Numbered from the stretch's first letter, positions 1-6,266 are shown. The stretch: 15,156 bases of DNA from DASVDK01 sp036381125 [NCBI: Thermodesulfobacteriota bacterium] (GCA_036381125.1 DASVDK010000208.1:1-15156); one strand, 5' to 3'. A program made the numbers and translations. The notes: generated by a model not told the origin, from the letters alone.

Positions 1-113
1 ATTCTGCGCGCCGTCGCTGGGCTGTGCGAGGCACCACCCGCACGGCAACCGTACAACCCTAACCCGAAGAGGAGATCACCCGCCACTCCGCACCCCGATG
101 CCGGGGGACCGGG

Positions 114-132
114 CCGCTCCGTGGTGGAGCGG
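114..132 (+). other. Perfect stem-loop upstream of the first gene
   Basis: CCGCTCC and GGAGCGG form a 7-bp perfect stem around the loop GTGGT, 32 bases before the first start codon. No T-run follows, so it is not an ordinary intrinsic terminator. It probably lies in the 5' leader of the 165 gene. A clean Shine-Dalgarno AAGGGAGG follows at 148-155. I see nothing else in bases 1-113. Confidence 0.4.
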
Positions 133-164
133 ACACCAACCCGAAACAAGGGAGGACAGGCTCC

Positions 165-980
165 ATGCCATTCCGCACGTTCGTCATTGCCGTGATCACC
201 GCGGCGTGGCTCGCACCGGCCTTCGCGACGCACGCGTCGGCCGCCAATCTCGACGTGATGTCCTACAACATCAACTGGGGCGCCCCGAGCGGCAAACGCC
301 TCGACGCCATCGCCAAGGTGATCGCCTCGAGCGGCGCCGACGTGGCCGGCCTTCAGCAGGTACGCCGGTTCGCGCGCGTCGCGAAGAAGGGCAACTACGG
401 GTGCGTCGACCAGCCCAGGAAGCTGGTGAGCGCGCTCCAGCGCTACACCGGCGACCGGTGGTACTGGGCGTACGCCGCCAACACGAGCGCGCGCCAGAGC
501 TCGAAGCACTGCAAGAGCATCACGAGCACGCCGCGCCAGGAGGGCGTCCTCATCGTGAGCCGCTACCCGATCTCCCACGCCGAGGCGCACAGGCTCCCGT
601 ACTCGCGCGGCCTCGCCCGCGCCCTCGTGAACGCGCCGGGCGGCCCGGTCGCCGTCTACACCGTGCACCTCGACTCGGGCTCGACGGGCAAGCGAGCCGT
701 CCAGGCGCGGCGCGTGGCCGACATCATCCGCAGGGACCGCACGCCGTCGATCTTCGTCACCGGCGACATGAACGACAAGCCGGGCAAAGCGCCGCTCAAG
801 GTGCTCCGCGGCGTCGTGAAGGACAGCTGGGCGCAGGTGGGGAAAGGCTCGGGGGCGACGCGCAACGCCCGCATCGACTACGTCCTCTACCGCGGGCGGG
901 CGAAGCCGCAATCGGCCCGCGTCATCCAGACCTGGGTCTCCGACCACAGGCCGGTCGTCGCCCGGTTCTCGGTCAACTAG
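165..980 (+). CDS. Secreted endonuclease/exonuclease/phosphatase-family protein
   Basis: The 271-residue product belongs to the EEP superfamily of metal-dependent phosphoesterases (DNase I, exonuclease III, sphingomyelinases). Residues 1-26 form a signal peptide with a hydrophobic core and an ASA-type cleavage site, so it probably acts outside the cytoplasm. Family motifs appear in order: MSYNIN (Asn35), LQQV (62-66), TVHLD with His168, TGDMND with Asp201 and Asn203, RIDYV with Asp238, and VSDHRP with Asp260 and His261. The normal metal-binding Glu of the LQEV motif is Gln65 here, which may weaken or alter catalysis. Cys80 and Cys116 could form a disulfide. The start is fixed by AAGGGAGG nine bases before the ATG and by the signal peptide. 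Length fits the compact members of the family. The substrate (nucleic acid, phospholipid or other) cannot be decided. The next gene starts five bases after the stop and may be cotranscribed. Confidence 0.88.
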   Translation: MPFRTFVIAVITAAWLAPAFATHASAANLDVMSYNINWGAPSGKRLDAIAKVIASSGADVAGLQQVRRFARVAKKGNYGCVDQPRKLVSALQRYTGDRWYWAYAANTSARQSSKHCKSITSTPRQEGVLIVSRYPISHAEAHRLPYSRGLARALVNAPGGPVAVYTVHLDSGSTGKRAVQARRVADIIRRDRTPSIFVTGDMNDKPGKAPLKVLRGVVKDSWAQVGKGSGATRNARIDYVLYRGRAKPQSARVIQTWVSDHRPVVARFSVN

Positions 981-985
981 GTGGA

Positions 986-2020
986 ATGGTCCGGCGACAT
1001 GGCCGAGCCGCCGGCGCGCTCGCGCTGGCGGCGATCGGCACGCTGATGATGCCCGCGGGCGCCGCCCGCTCCGCGAACCGCGGACCGGGCGGCTCTGCGT
1101 CCGACACCGCGTCGCTCTGGGTCCAGGCCGCCCGCGGCCGACTTTCGGTCGCGCTCGACGAGGCGCCGCTGCCGGCCGTGCTCGACGCGATCCGCGCCGA
1201 GACCGGCGTGGCGGTGTCCGTCCACGGGTCGGTCGCGCGCGAGGTGTCCGACCAGTTCCGCGGCCTCACGTTCGAGCGCGCGCTGCGCCGCCTGCTCCGC
1301 CCGTTCAACGTCGCGTTCGTCTACCGGCCGCGGCGCGGCGGGGCGCCGCAGCTCGAGAAGGTCGTCGTCTATCCGGCCGCCGAGGCCGAGCGGCAGCCGG
1401 CGACCACGCGGCCGGCGGCGCCGCCGGCCGAAGGCCCGGGCCGGCCCGTGACCGCGGCCGAGCACGGGCCGGCGCCGTCGGGCCCGCCGCTGCCGCCCGA
1501 GACGGAGGCGCGGCTCGCCGCGCTCGCCCGGCTGGGCCCCTCCGCGCCGGCCGGCGCCGGCGCGGAGCTGGACGCGCTCATCGCCGACCCCGACCCGGCC
1601 GTGCGGCAGCGGGCGCTCGAGGTGGCCGAGGCCACGCAGCTCGCCTCGCCCGACGCGCTGCGCCATGCCGCGCTCGCCGACCCCGACCTGCAGGTTCGCT
1701 GGGCGGCGCTTGCCGCGCTCGTCGCCACGGCCGGCCGCGAGGCCGCGATCGCCGCGGCCGAGGGGGCGCTGTCGAGTCCGTCGCCCCAGGAGCGGCTGGC
1801 CGCGGTCGAGGCGCTCGGCGAGCAGCTCGGAGGCCGGGCGGGGGAGGAGGCCGCGCGCAGGGCCCTCGCCGATCCCGACCCCGCGGTGCGCGCCAAGGCG
1901 GCCGAGATCGTCGCCATCATCGAGGAAGGCGAGGCGGTGGCGGCCGACGAGGAGGACGACGACGAGGCGGAGGAGCCCGACGACGGGGCCGACGCGGGCG
2001 GCAGGCGGGAAGGGGGCTGA
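986..2020 (+). CDS. Exported protein with STN-like domain and HEAT repeats
   Basis: The 344-residue product begins with a signal peptide (about 1-30: basic residues, then an Ala/Leu-rich core). Residues about 51-113 resemble a secretin/TonB short N-terminal (STN) domain: a pattern like LSVALDEAPLPAVLDAIRAE, then a Gly-Val strand and FERALRRLL. A Pro/Ala linker (about 130-175) follows, then four HEAT-like repeats, recognisable by ADPDPAVR (200-207), ADPDLQVR (231-238), SSPSPQER (263-270) and ADPDPAVR (295-302). The tail (about 313-337) is highly acidic, with a run of Asp/Glu. STN domains occur at the N-termini of secretins and TonB-dependent receptors, but no barrel follows here, so a periplasmic protein-binding role is my inference. 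The ATG at 986 is the first in-frame start after the upstream stop; any SD would overlap that stop. The same frame stays open far upstream, but only as a shadow of the previous gene. Confidence 0.75.
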   Translation: MVRRHGRAAGALALAAIGTLMMPAGAARSANRGPGGSASDTASLWVQAARGRLSVALDEAPLPAVLDAIRAETGVAVSVHGSVAREVSDQFRGLTFERALRRLLRPFNVAFVYRPRRGGAPQLEKVVVYPAAEAERQPATTRPAAPPAEGPGRPVTAAEHGPAPSGPPLPPETEARLAALARLGPSAPAGAGAELDALIADPDPAVRQRALEVAEATQLASPDALRHAALADPDLQVRWAALAALVATAGREAAIAAAEGALSSPSPQERLAAVEALGEQLGGRAGEEAARRALADPDPAVRAKAAEIVAIIEEGEAVAADEEDDDEAEEPDDGADAGGRREGG

Positions 2021-2032
2021 CGCGGCATCCGA

Positions 2033-2062
2033 TTGACAGCCGACGGGCAGGGTCGGTACCGT
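2033..2062 (+). promoter_or_regulatory. Sigma70-type promoter for the nitroreductase gene
   Basis: A perfect -35 box TTGACA (2033-2038) is followed by an 18-base spacer and TACCGT (2057-2062), a TAnnnT-type -10. It starts 13 bases after the stop of the HEAT-repeat gene. The start point should lie near 2069, leaving a leader of about 60 bases with a good Shine-Dalgarno at 2119-2125. Confidence 0.6.
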
Positions 2063-2131
2063 TCACGCGGCGGCGGCGCCGGCACCCGATGCCGCGCGCG
2101 CCACGTTCCCTTTCCCCGAAGGAGGCGACGC

Positions 2132-2692
2132 GTGGACGTCCTCGACGCGATCCGGACCCGGCGCAGCATCGCCGTCTACTGTGCCGACCCGGTCCCGAAG
2201 GGGAAGCTGCGCGCCATCCTCGAGGCCGCCACCTGGGCGCCCAACCACCGGCACAACGAGCCCTGGTTCTTCCACGTGGTGGAGGGCGAGGCGCGCGCCC
2301 GACTCGCCGACCGGTTGCTCGAGGCGGCGCGTGCGGACGCGGGCGGCGACAAGGCCCGGGGCAAGGTCCGGACGACGGCCGAGCGGATCCGCAACACGCC
2401 GACCGTCGTCTTCGTCCAGACCTTCGCCGCGGCGACGCCACACGACACGGAGGAGAACTACGCGGCGGCCTGCTGCGCCGTGCAGAACCTGCTCCTGGCG
2501 GCACACGCCGAAGGGCTCGGGGCGATCTGGCGCACCGGGGTGCCGTGCGAGCACCCGGTCGTCAAGGCGTTCCTCGGGGTCCCCGGCGACGCCAAGCTCG
2601 TGGCCGCCGTCTTCCTCGGCTTCCCTGCGGCGCCCGCACCACCCCAGACCCGGCGCCCGCTCGAGGAGCGGGTCCGCTTCCTCGCCGAATGA
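2132..2692 (+). CDS. Nitroreductase family FMN oxidoreductase
   Basis: The 186-residue product is a single-domain nitroreductase, normally a homodimeric flavoprotein that uses NAD(P)H to reduce nitro compounds, quinones or related substrates in the cytoplasm. Visible motifs are the N-terminal FMN-phosphate-binding RTRRSI (8-13), APNHRHNEPW (36-45, matching the usual AP-S-x-x-N-x-Q-PW loop), the central helix around Asn109-Gly130 with repeated Ala and Cys114-Cys115, and the C-terminal GVPGDAKLVAAVFLGFPA (149-166). A GTG start at 2132 is chosen because AAGGAGG lies at 2119-2125 and the protein then starts at the normal family position; an upstream in-frame extension to 2033 would be Arg/Gly-rich low-complexity sequence. 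It has its own promoter at 2033-2062. Its stop overlaps the next ATG in an ATGA. Specific substrate unknown. Confidence 0.9.
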   Translation: MDVLDAIRTRRSIAVYCADPVPKGKLRAILEAATWAPNHRHNEPWFFHVVEGEARARLADRLLEAARADAGGDKARGKVRTTAERIRNTPTVVFVQTFAAATPHDTEENYAAACCAVQNLLLAAHAEGLGAIWRTGVPCEHPVVKAFLGVPGDAKLVAAVFLGFPAAPAPPQTRRPLEERVRFLAE

Positions 2693-2853
2693 CCCGCCGG
2701 CGCACCCTGCCGGGCCTCCTGGCCGCGACGTTGATCGCCGGACCGGCGGCCGCGAACGGCGTCCTCGCCTTCATCGTGAAGAGCTTCACCGGCGGACCAC
2801 CTTCGTCATCGACCCCGGCGGCCGCGGCGCTGCGCGCGTGCGGCGGCCGGTGA
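2689..2853 (+). CDS. Possible small secreted protein (54 aa), unrecognised
   Basis: This short ORF starts in an ATGA overlap with the nitroreductase stop, an arrangement typical of translational coupling. It begins with three Arg residues and a hydrophobic stretch ending in Ala-Ala-Ala-Asn (about 1-23), which looks like a signal peptide. The remainder is about 31 residues containing LAFIVKSF and a Ser/Pro/Ala-rich end. I recognise no family. The ORF ends 25 bases before the A-tract of the minus-strand terminator. A shift of frame near 2800 would give a longer reading, but it runs into the terminator hairpin, so I do not call a frameshift. It may be real or a chance ORF. Confidence 0.35.
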   Translation: MTRRRTLPGLLAATLIAGPAAANGVLAFIVKSFTGGPPSSSTPAAAALRACGGR

Positions 2854-2878
2854 CCGCTCCACTCGACAGCTCGGGAAC

Positions 2879-2915
2879 AAAAAAAGCCCCGACCCGGCGT
2901 ACGCCGGGTCGGGGC
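2879..2915 (-). terminator. Intrinsic terminator, 13-bp stem plus T7
   Basis: Bases 2886-2915 are a perfect 30-base palindrome (13-bp stem, loop GTAC). Seven As at 2879-2885 precede it on the + strand, so on the minus strand the hairpin is followed by TTTTTTT. No T-run lies on the + side, so it works leftwards only. It ends the small RNA starting near 3040. Confidence 0.9.
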
Positions 2916-3040
2916 GCGTCGGGGCCGGCCCTGAGGCCGGCATGTGGCCGAAACGAAGGATCTCGCCGTAGGAAGAGTCCCTCGGGCCCCCCGCGGAGCG
3001 AGTGCGGGGACATACGGACCTCGGGCTGCTCGGCGAGCAG
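2879..3040 (-). ncRNA. Candidate small RNA of about 160 nt, unassigned family
   Basis: A strong promoter reading leftwards (3046-3075) and a strong intrinsic terminator (2879-2915) bracket about 160 bases that contain no convincing minus-strand ORF. The RNA predicted by eye has four hairpin elements. From its 5' end they are CTGCTC-GCC-GAGCAG (3040-3026), a C4GC/GCG4 stem near 3008-2988, GCCGGCC-TCAG-GGCCGGC (2941-2924), and the terminator stem. A long-range pairing CCGTA with TACGG near 3016 and 2970 could enclose the second element. I compared it with what I remember of 6S, SRP, RNase P, tmRNA, tRNA and common riboswitches and saw no diagnostic motif. Size, promoter strength and an independent terminator fit an abundant trans-acting or housekeeping sRNA; a divergent 6S RNA is the alternative I cannot exclude. 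The start point is inferred at 3038-3040. Confidence 0.65.
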
Positions 3041-3045
3041 GGTCC

Positions 3046-3075
3046 ATACTACGGGCAGCCGGAATGGGCTGTCAA
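3046..3075 (-). promoter_or_regulatory. Strong sigma70-type promoter of the small RNA
   Basis: Read on the minus strand, TTGACA (3075-3070) is followed by an 18-base spacer and TAGTAT (3051-3046). An A/T-rich patch at about 3086-3100 sits where an UP element would act. A second TTGACA on the same strand lies at 3129-3124, without an obvious -10 at the right distance. Confidence 0.75.
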
Positions 3076-3334
3076 CGCGCGTCGCGAAACTAAATTATGG
3101 CGAACTGACGATAACTTATGCGGTGTCAAGGGCTTTTGACCGCGCACCGACGACATTTTTCGCGAGGGCCGGGCGCTCGCGCCCCCGGCGGCCCCGCCCG
3201 TCGCCGCCGGGGCTGCCGGCCCACAGGGGCAAAAGCCGGGCCCTGAGGCCCCATTTTCGGCACCGCCTTCGGCCGCCGCGCAGCAATCGGGTCGCCTGAT
3301 ACGGCAGGCGAGCGTCCACTGACTAAGAATTTGC
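3076..3334. other. Gene-free stretch with an AT island and stem-loops
   Basis: No credible ORF lies here. Bases 3086-3122 are unusually A/T-rich for this window. Stem-loops follow: a 10-bp stem at 3183-3192/3203-3212 (CCCCGGCGGC with its complement), GGGCC-CTGA-GGCCC at 3238-3251 flanked by AAAA (3231-3234) and TTTT (3254-3257), and CGCCTG-ATACGG-CAGGCG at 3293-3310. The second looks like a weak bidirectional terminator. Its 12-mer GGCCCTGAGGCC also occurs in the small RNA at 2927-2938. The stretch may separate the sRNA promoter from the response-regulator gene. Confidence 0.45.
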
Positions 3335-3363
3335 TTGCCTGCCGAAACGACCGGGTGTAGCTT
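3335..3363 (+). promoter_or_regulatory. Promoter of the response-regulator gene, near-leaderless
   Basis: TTGCCT (3335-3340), a 17-base spacer and TAGCTT (3358-3363) precede the ATG at 3373 by only nine bases, putting the start point at about 3370-3373. No Shine-Dalgarno sequence is present. An inverted repeat GGCAGGC (3303-3309) / GCCTGCC (3337-3343) overlaps the -35 box and could be an operator. Confidence 0.5.
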
Positions 3364-3372
3364 CCCGACGCT

Positions 3373-4023
3373 ATGGAAACCCACATCCTCGTCGTCGACG
3401 ACGACCCGAGCATTCGAAGCTTCCTGAAGACCGCGCTCGAGCGTACGCCGGGCCAGCACGTGGAGGTGGCCTCCGACGCCGCGACCGCGTTGACCATGGT
3501 GCGCCACGGTCAATACGGTGTCGTCCTGGTCGACCTCCGGCTGCCGGGTCAGGGCGGGGCCGAGCTGCTCCGGACGCTCAAGCAGGAGCGGCCCGATCTC
3601 CCGGTCATCGCCATCACGGGGGCGGCGACGACGGAGGAGGCGCTGCAGGCGATCCGCCTGGGCGCCGTCGACGTCATCCTCAAGCCGATCTCCCTGCCGC
3701 AGCTCAACGAGGCGATGCAGAAGGGGCTCGCCCGGCGCCAGGCACCGGCCGCGGTGGTCGACACCGCGCTGCCGCTGCTCGCCATGCGCGAGAAGGCGGT
3801 GCGCCAGCTCGAGCGGGACTACCTGATCCGCGTGCTGACGGAGGAGCGGGGTCACCTCGGGGCGACTGCGCGTCGTGCCGGCGTGAACGCGAAGACGCTC
3901 TACGAGAAGATGCGCGCGTACGGCCTCCGCAAGGAGGACTTCCGGCGCCGGGGCGGCTTCGCCCGCGCCGCGACCGCCGCCTCCTCGTCCTCGTCCCCGT
4001 CGCCCGCCCCCTCGAACGCCTAG
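3373..4023 (+). CDS. Response regulator, REC domain plus Fis-type HTH
   Basis: The 216-residue product is a two-component response regulator. Residues 4-118 form the receiver domain with acidic residues Asp9-Asp11, phospho-acceptor Asp54 in VLVDLRLPG, switch Thr82 in AITGA and conserved Lys104 in ILKP. Residues about 143-189 are a Fis/NtrC-type helix-turn-helix (ERDYLIRVL, then ATARRAGVNAKTLYEKMRAYGL). There is no AAA+ sigma54-activation domain between them, so the layout is like ActR/RegA/PrrA-type regulators, which act with sigma70. The tail from about 191 is Arg-, then Ser/Pro/Ala-rich and probably disordered. No histidine kinase gene is adjacent, so this is an orphan in the window. The start has no Shine-Dalgarno but sits just behind a promoter-like sequence. 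Targets are unknown; neither the TGATACCC repeats near 14000 nor any other site can be linked to it from sequence alone. Confidence 0.92.
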   Translation: METHILVVDDDPSIRSFLKTALERTPGQHVEVASDAATALTMVRHGQYGVVLVDLRLPGQGGAELLRTLKQERPDLPVIAITGAATTEEALQAIRLGAVDVILKPISLPQLNEAMQKGLARRQAPAAVVDTALPLLAMREKAVRQLERDYLIRVLTEERGHLGATARRAGVNAKTLYEKMRAYGLRKEDFRRRGGFARAATAASSSSSPSPAPSNA

Positions 4024-4039
4024 CGGGCAGAGCGCGGCG

Positions 4040-4059
4040 GCCGGCGAGAATACGCCGGC
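4040..4059. other. Stem-loop between convergent genes
   Basis: GCCGGCG (4040-4046) and CGCCGGC (4053-4059) form a 7-bp perfect stem around AGAATA, 16 bases after the response-regulator stop. It has no T-run on either side. It may still help transcript ends between the converging genes at 3373 (+) and 5265 (-). The rest of 4060-4137 shows nothing clear. Confidence 0.4.
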
Positions 4060-4137
4060 TCGCGGCGACCTGCCGACCGGCGCCGGTGGCCCGACCGATG
4101 GGGAGTGGTGCGGCCCTTGCGCGAGGCGGCGCGGCCG

Positions 4138-5265
4138 CTACCGCGCGAGGAGCCGCGTCCGCAAGGCCTCCGTGCGCTCCGGCTGCGCGGGGGCGTCCTC
4201 GAGCGCCAGGGCCGCCCGTCGAGGCGGCCGGCCTGCCAGCTCCACGACGCCCGAGCCGGGCCGTCTCCCCTCGGAGGCGGCCGCGAGGGTGATCCGGTGC
4301 GCGAGGCGAGCGGGCATGCGCGCCAGCACCTGGGCGGCGAGGGGCGAGCCGCCCTGCAGGCCGGCGTCGGCGAGGGAGACCACGGGGGCGAGCGCCGTGC
4401 GGGGCGACGCCTCGAGGAGGCCGAGCAGCGGCGGCACGAGGTACGCCTCCGCCGTGTCGAGCAGGAGCAGGAGCGGCATGGCCGGAGCCGGCCGACTCTC
4501 GATCGCCACCCGCAGGTCGGCCAGCACGAGCGCGGCGAGCGAGGCTGCGAGCGCCTCGTCCGCCACCACCCCGAGCCCGACGTAGAGCAGCCCTCCGCCC
4601 TCCACGACGGCGCCCAGGTCGATCTCGTTCGATTCGGCCATGAGCGGCGCCGCCCCGTCGTTCATCAGCAGACGATCGAGTTCCTGCGCGAGACGCCGAC
4701 GCCAGGTGGCGGGGCCGACCACCGGGAGGCCGGCCTGCGCGCGCGCGAGGCGGCGCCGGTCCGACGGCTCCGACTCGGCGAGCCGGCGACGCACCGCGGC
4801 CAGGGTGAGCGGGCCGCCCTCGTCGAGCAGGCCGGCGACCAGCGCCTCGGCGCCGCGCCGCGTGGCGCCGTCCACGGCCGACCCGGCGCGGCGCGCGGGG
4901 GGTGCGCCGAGGTGCAGGAGCAGGCTGGCGAGCGGCGCGAGCCCCTTGCCGGCGAGCGGGTTGTACCGATGGCTGCGCGACGGCGTCGACGGCTCGTAGA
5001 GCCGCACGACGTCGAGCCGGTCGGCCTGCTCCGCGGCGGCGAGGAAGGCGCCGAGGGCGCGGCGCGAGGGCCGGCCCTCCAGGAAGACCGCTCCGCCGCC
5101 GCGCGCGACCTGCCGGGCGAGCAGCGCGAGGAGCACGCTCCGCTTGCCGCCGCCCGGTGGACCGCCGACGGCGATCCCCTCGAGGAGCTCCCCCTCGGTG
5201 ATCACGATCGGAGCGCCGTCATCCTCCGACCGACCGATCGACAGCGCCGGCGCGCTCCGGTCCAT
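4138..5265 (-). CDS. TraG/VirD4 (T4CP)-like P-loop protein with altered Walker motifs
   Basis: The 375-residue product resembles the ATPase core of type IV coupling proteins (TraG/TraD/VirD4) and relatives. Seen in order: a P-loop-like GGPPGGGKRS (34-43), RYNPL (100-104, like the NPL motif of that family), a linker region, NEIDLGAVVEGGGLLYVGLG (213-232, the usual stretch after the all-alpha insert), a Walker-B-like LLLLLD (265-270) followed by TAE, and VVSLADAGL (295-303) in the sensor position. Two key positions deviate: Arg42 replaces the Ser/Thr after the P-loop Lys41, and the Glu normally next to Asp270 is three residues on (Glu273). There are no N-terminal membrane helices. No relaxase or type IV secretion gene lies nearby, so a conjugation role is not supported. 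The ATG at 5265 is chosen because a promoter sits eight bases upstream; a TTG at 5307 would fall inside that promoter. Function unknown. Confidence 0.7.
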   Translation of the reverse strand: MDRSAPALSIGRSEDDGAPIVITEGELLEGIAVGGPPGGGKRSVLLALLARQVARGGGAVFLEGRPSRRALGAFLAAAEQADRLDVVRLYEPSTPSRSHRYNPLAGKGLAPLASLLLHLGAPPARRAGSAVDGATRRGAEALVAGLLDEGGPLTLAAVRRRLAESEPSDRRRLARAQAGLPVVGPATWRRRLAQELDRLLMNDGAAPLMAESNEIDLGAVVEGGGLLYVGLGVVADEALAASLAALVLADLRVAIESRPAPAMPLLLLLDTAEAYLVPPLLGLLEASPRTALAPVVSLADAGLQGGSPLAAQVLARMPARLAHRITLAAASEGRRPGSGVVELAGRPPRRAALALEDAPAQPERTEALRTRLLAR

Positions 5266-5273
5266 GGCCGCAC

Positions 5274-5302
5274 ACCCTACCCCTGGGCAGGGGGGTTGGC
5301 AA
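5274..5302 (-). promoter_or_regulatory. Promoter of the P-loop gene, probably leaderless
   Basis: On the minus strand TTGCCA (5302-5297), a 17-base spacer and TAGGGT (5279-5274) lie just eight bases before the ATG at 5265. The start point would fall on or next to the ATG. The -35 box overlaps the palindrome TTGGC-AA-GCCAA (5296-5307) in the gap shared with the divergent phosphatase gene. Confidence 0.55.
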
Positions 5303-5323
5303 GCCAAAAGCCGGGAACGCCTC

Positions 5324-5332
5324 TGCTATGCT
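5324..5332 (+). promoter_or_regulatory. Extended -10 promoter of the phosphatase gene, probably leaderless
   Basis: TGC followed directly by TATGCT (5327-5332) makes an extended -10 element six bases before the ATG at 5339. No TTGnnn box is found at the normal distance, which an extended -10 can offset. There is no Shine-Dalgarno sequence. Confidence 0.45.
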
Positions 5333-5338
5333 CGTCCC

Positions 5339-6241
5339 ATGTCCGACCCGGTCGTCCCGCCTGCGGCGCCGCCCGACCCCGCCGATCTCGCCCGGCGCGT
5401 CGCGCTCGCGCGCCGGCTCGCCGGCGAGGCGGCACACGTGGCGGTGCGCCGGTGGCGTGCCGGCCGCGTCGTCGCGGAGCTCAAGGCGGATCAGACGCCG
5501 GTCACCGCGGTCGACCGCGAGATCAACGACCTCCTCGTCCGCCGGCTCGCCGAGGCCGACCCCGGCACGCCGATCGTCGGCGAGGAGGGGAGCCTGCGCG
5601 GCGCGCCGGGCGGCTGGTGCTGGTTCGTCGACCCGATCGACGGCACCGCCGACTTCGTGGCCGGGACCGGGCAGTGGATGGTCCTCCTCGGCGCGACCTT
5701 CGGCGGCCGCCCGGTGCTCGGCGTCGCGGCGCGGCCGCTGCCGCCCGCCGACCAGGGCGCGCCGAGGATCTACTGGGCCTCGGCCGGCGGCGGAGCGTGG
5801 CAGGAGCCGCTCGCCGGCGTCGAGGGCAGCCTGGCCGAGGGGGACACCGGCCCCTCGGCCCTGCACGTGAGCGAAGTCCGCACGCTCGAGGCGGCGCGCC
5901 TGCTCGTCGGCAAGAGCCGGCATCGCGAGGGGTTCCTCGAGCGGCTTGCCGCGTTGCCCCACCGCACCCTGCTGCAGGTCGGCAGCCTCGGGCTCAAGGC
6001 GGTCCTCGTCGCGCAGGGGAGCGCCGACGCCTACGCGTCGGCGAGCCTGCAGACCTCGGTGTGGGACCTGGTCGGCCCCTCGGTGATCGTCGAGGAAGCC
6101 GGCGGTCGGATGACCGACCTGTCGGGCGCGGCGCTCACCTTCGAGACCGACGATCCGACCTGGCGGCGGGGCCTCATCGTCTCGAACGGTCGCGTCCACG
6201 ACGCGCTCGTCGCCGCCTTCGAGGAGCCGTCGGCCCGTTGA
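5339..6241 (+). CDS. Inositol monophosphatase / CysQ-family phosphatase
   Basis: The 300-residue product is a Mg-dependent, Li-sensitive-type phosphatase fold of the IMPase/FBPase-like superfamily. All metal-site motifs are present: KADQTPVT (49-56, with Asp51), IVGEEG (79-84, catalytic Glu82), FVDPIDGTADF (96-106, Asp98 and Asp101) and the C-terminal VWDLVGPSVIVEEAGG (241-256, Asp243). The family includes inositol-1-phosphatase, the PAP phosphatase CysQ and histidinol-phosphatase HisN. Sequence alone does not separate them. The following metX makes a CysQ-like role in sulfur assimilation attractive, but that is inference. It starts at the ATG behind an extended -10 with no Shine-Dalgarno; the same frame is open further upstream only across the neighbouring gene's shadow. 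The N-terminal 15 residues are Pro-rich and atypical. The TGA is overlapped by the -35 box of metX. Confidence 0.9.
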   Translation: MSDPVVPPAAPPDPADLARRVALARRLAGEAAHVAVRRWRAGRVVAELKADQTPVTAVDREINDLLVRRLAEADPGTPIVGEEGSLRGAPGGWCWFVDPIDGTADFVAGTGQWMVLLGATFGGRPVLGVAARPLPPADQGAPRIYWASAGGGAWQEPLAGVEGSLAEGDTGPSALHVSEVRTLEAARLLVGKSRHREGFLERLAALPHRTLLQVGSLGLKAVLVAQGSADAYASASLQTSVWDLVGPSVIVEEAGGRMTDLSGAALTFETDDPTWRRGLIVSNGRVHDALVAAFEEPSAR

Positions 6242-6266
6242 GACACGACCCGCCGCGTGGTACCCT
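6238..6266 (+). promoter_or_regulatory. Promoter of metX, leaderless
   Basis: TTGAGA (6238-6243, overlapping the stop of the preceding gene), a 17-base spacer and TACCCT (6261-6266) lie seven bases before the ATG at 6274. The predicted start point is at or one base before the A of the ATG, and no Shine-Dalgarno sequence exists. Confidence 0.55.

Noticed and set aside
98-985. Upstream extension of the STN/HEAT gene across the EEP gene
   Set aside because: It is the shadow frame of the EEP gene. A signal peptide starts right at the ATG at 986.
2790-2925. Frameshifted longer version of the 54-aa ORF
   Set aside because: The alternative frame runs through the terminator hairpin and gives Arg/Pro-rich sequence with no family likeness.
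2879-3040. Assignment of the small RNA as 6S, SRP, RNase P, tmRNA or tRNA
   Set aside because: None of the sequence motifs I know for those RNAs is visible, and I could not run a covariance search. It is left unassigned.
5266-5307. Longer version of the P-loop gene starting at a TTG
   Set aside because: The extra residues (Cys/Pro-rich) match nothing and would lie inside the TTGCCA-17-TAGGGT promoter.
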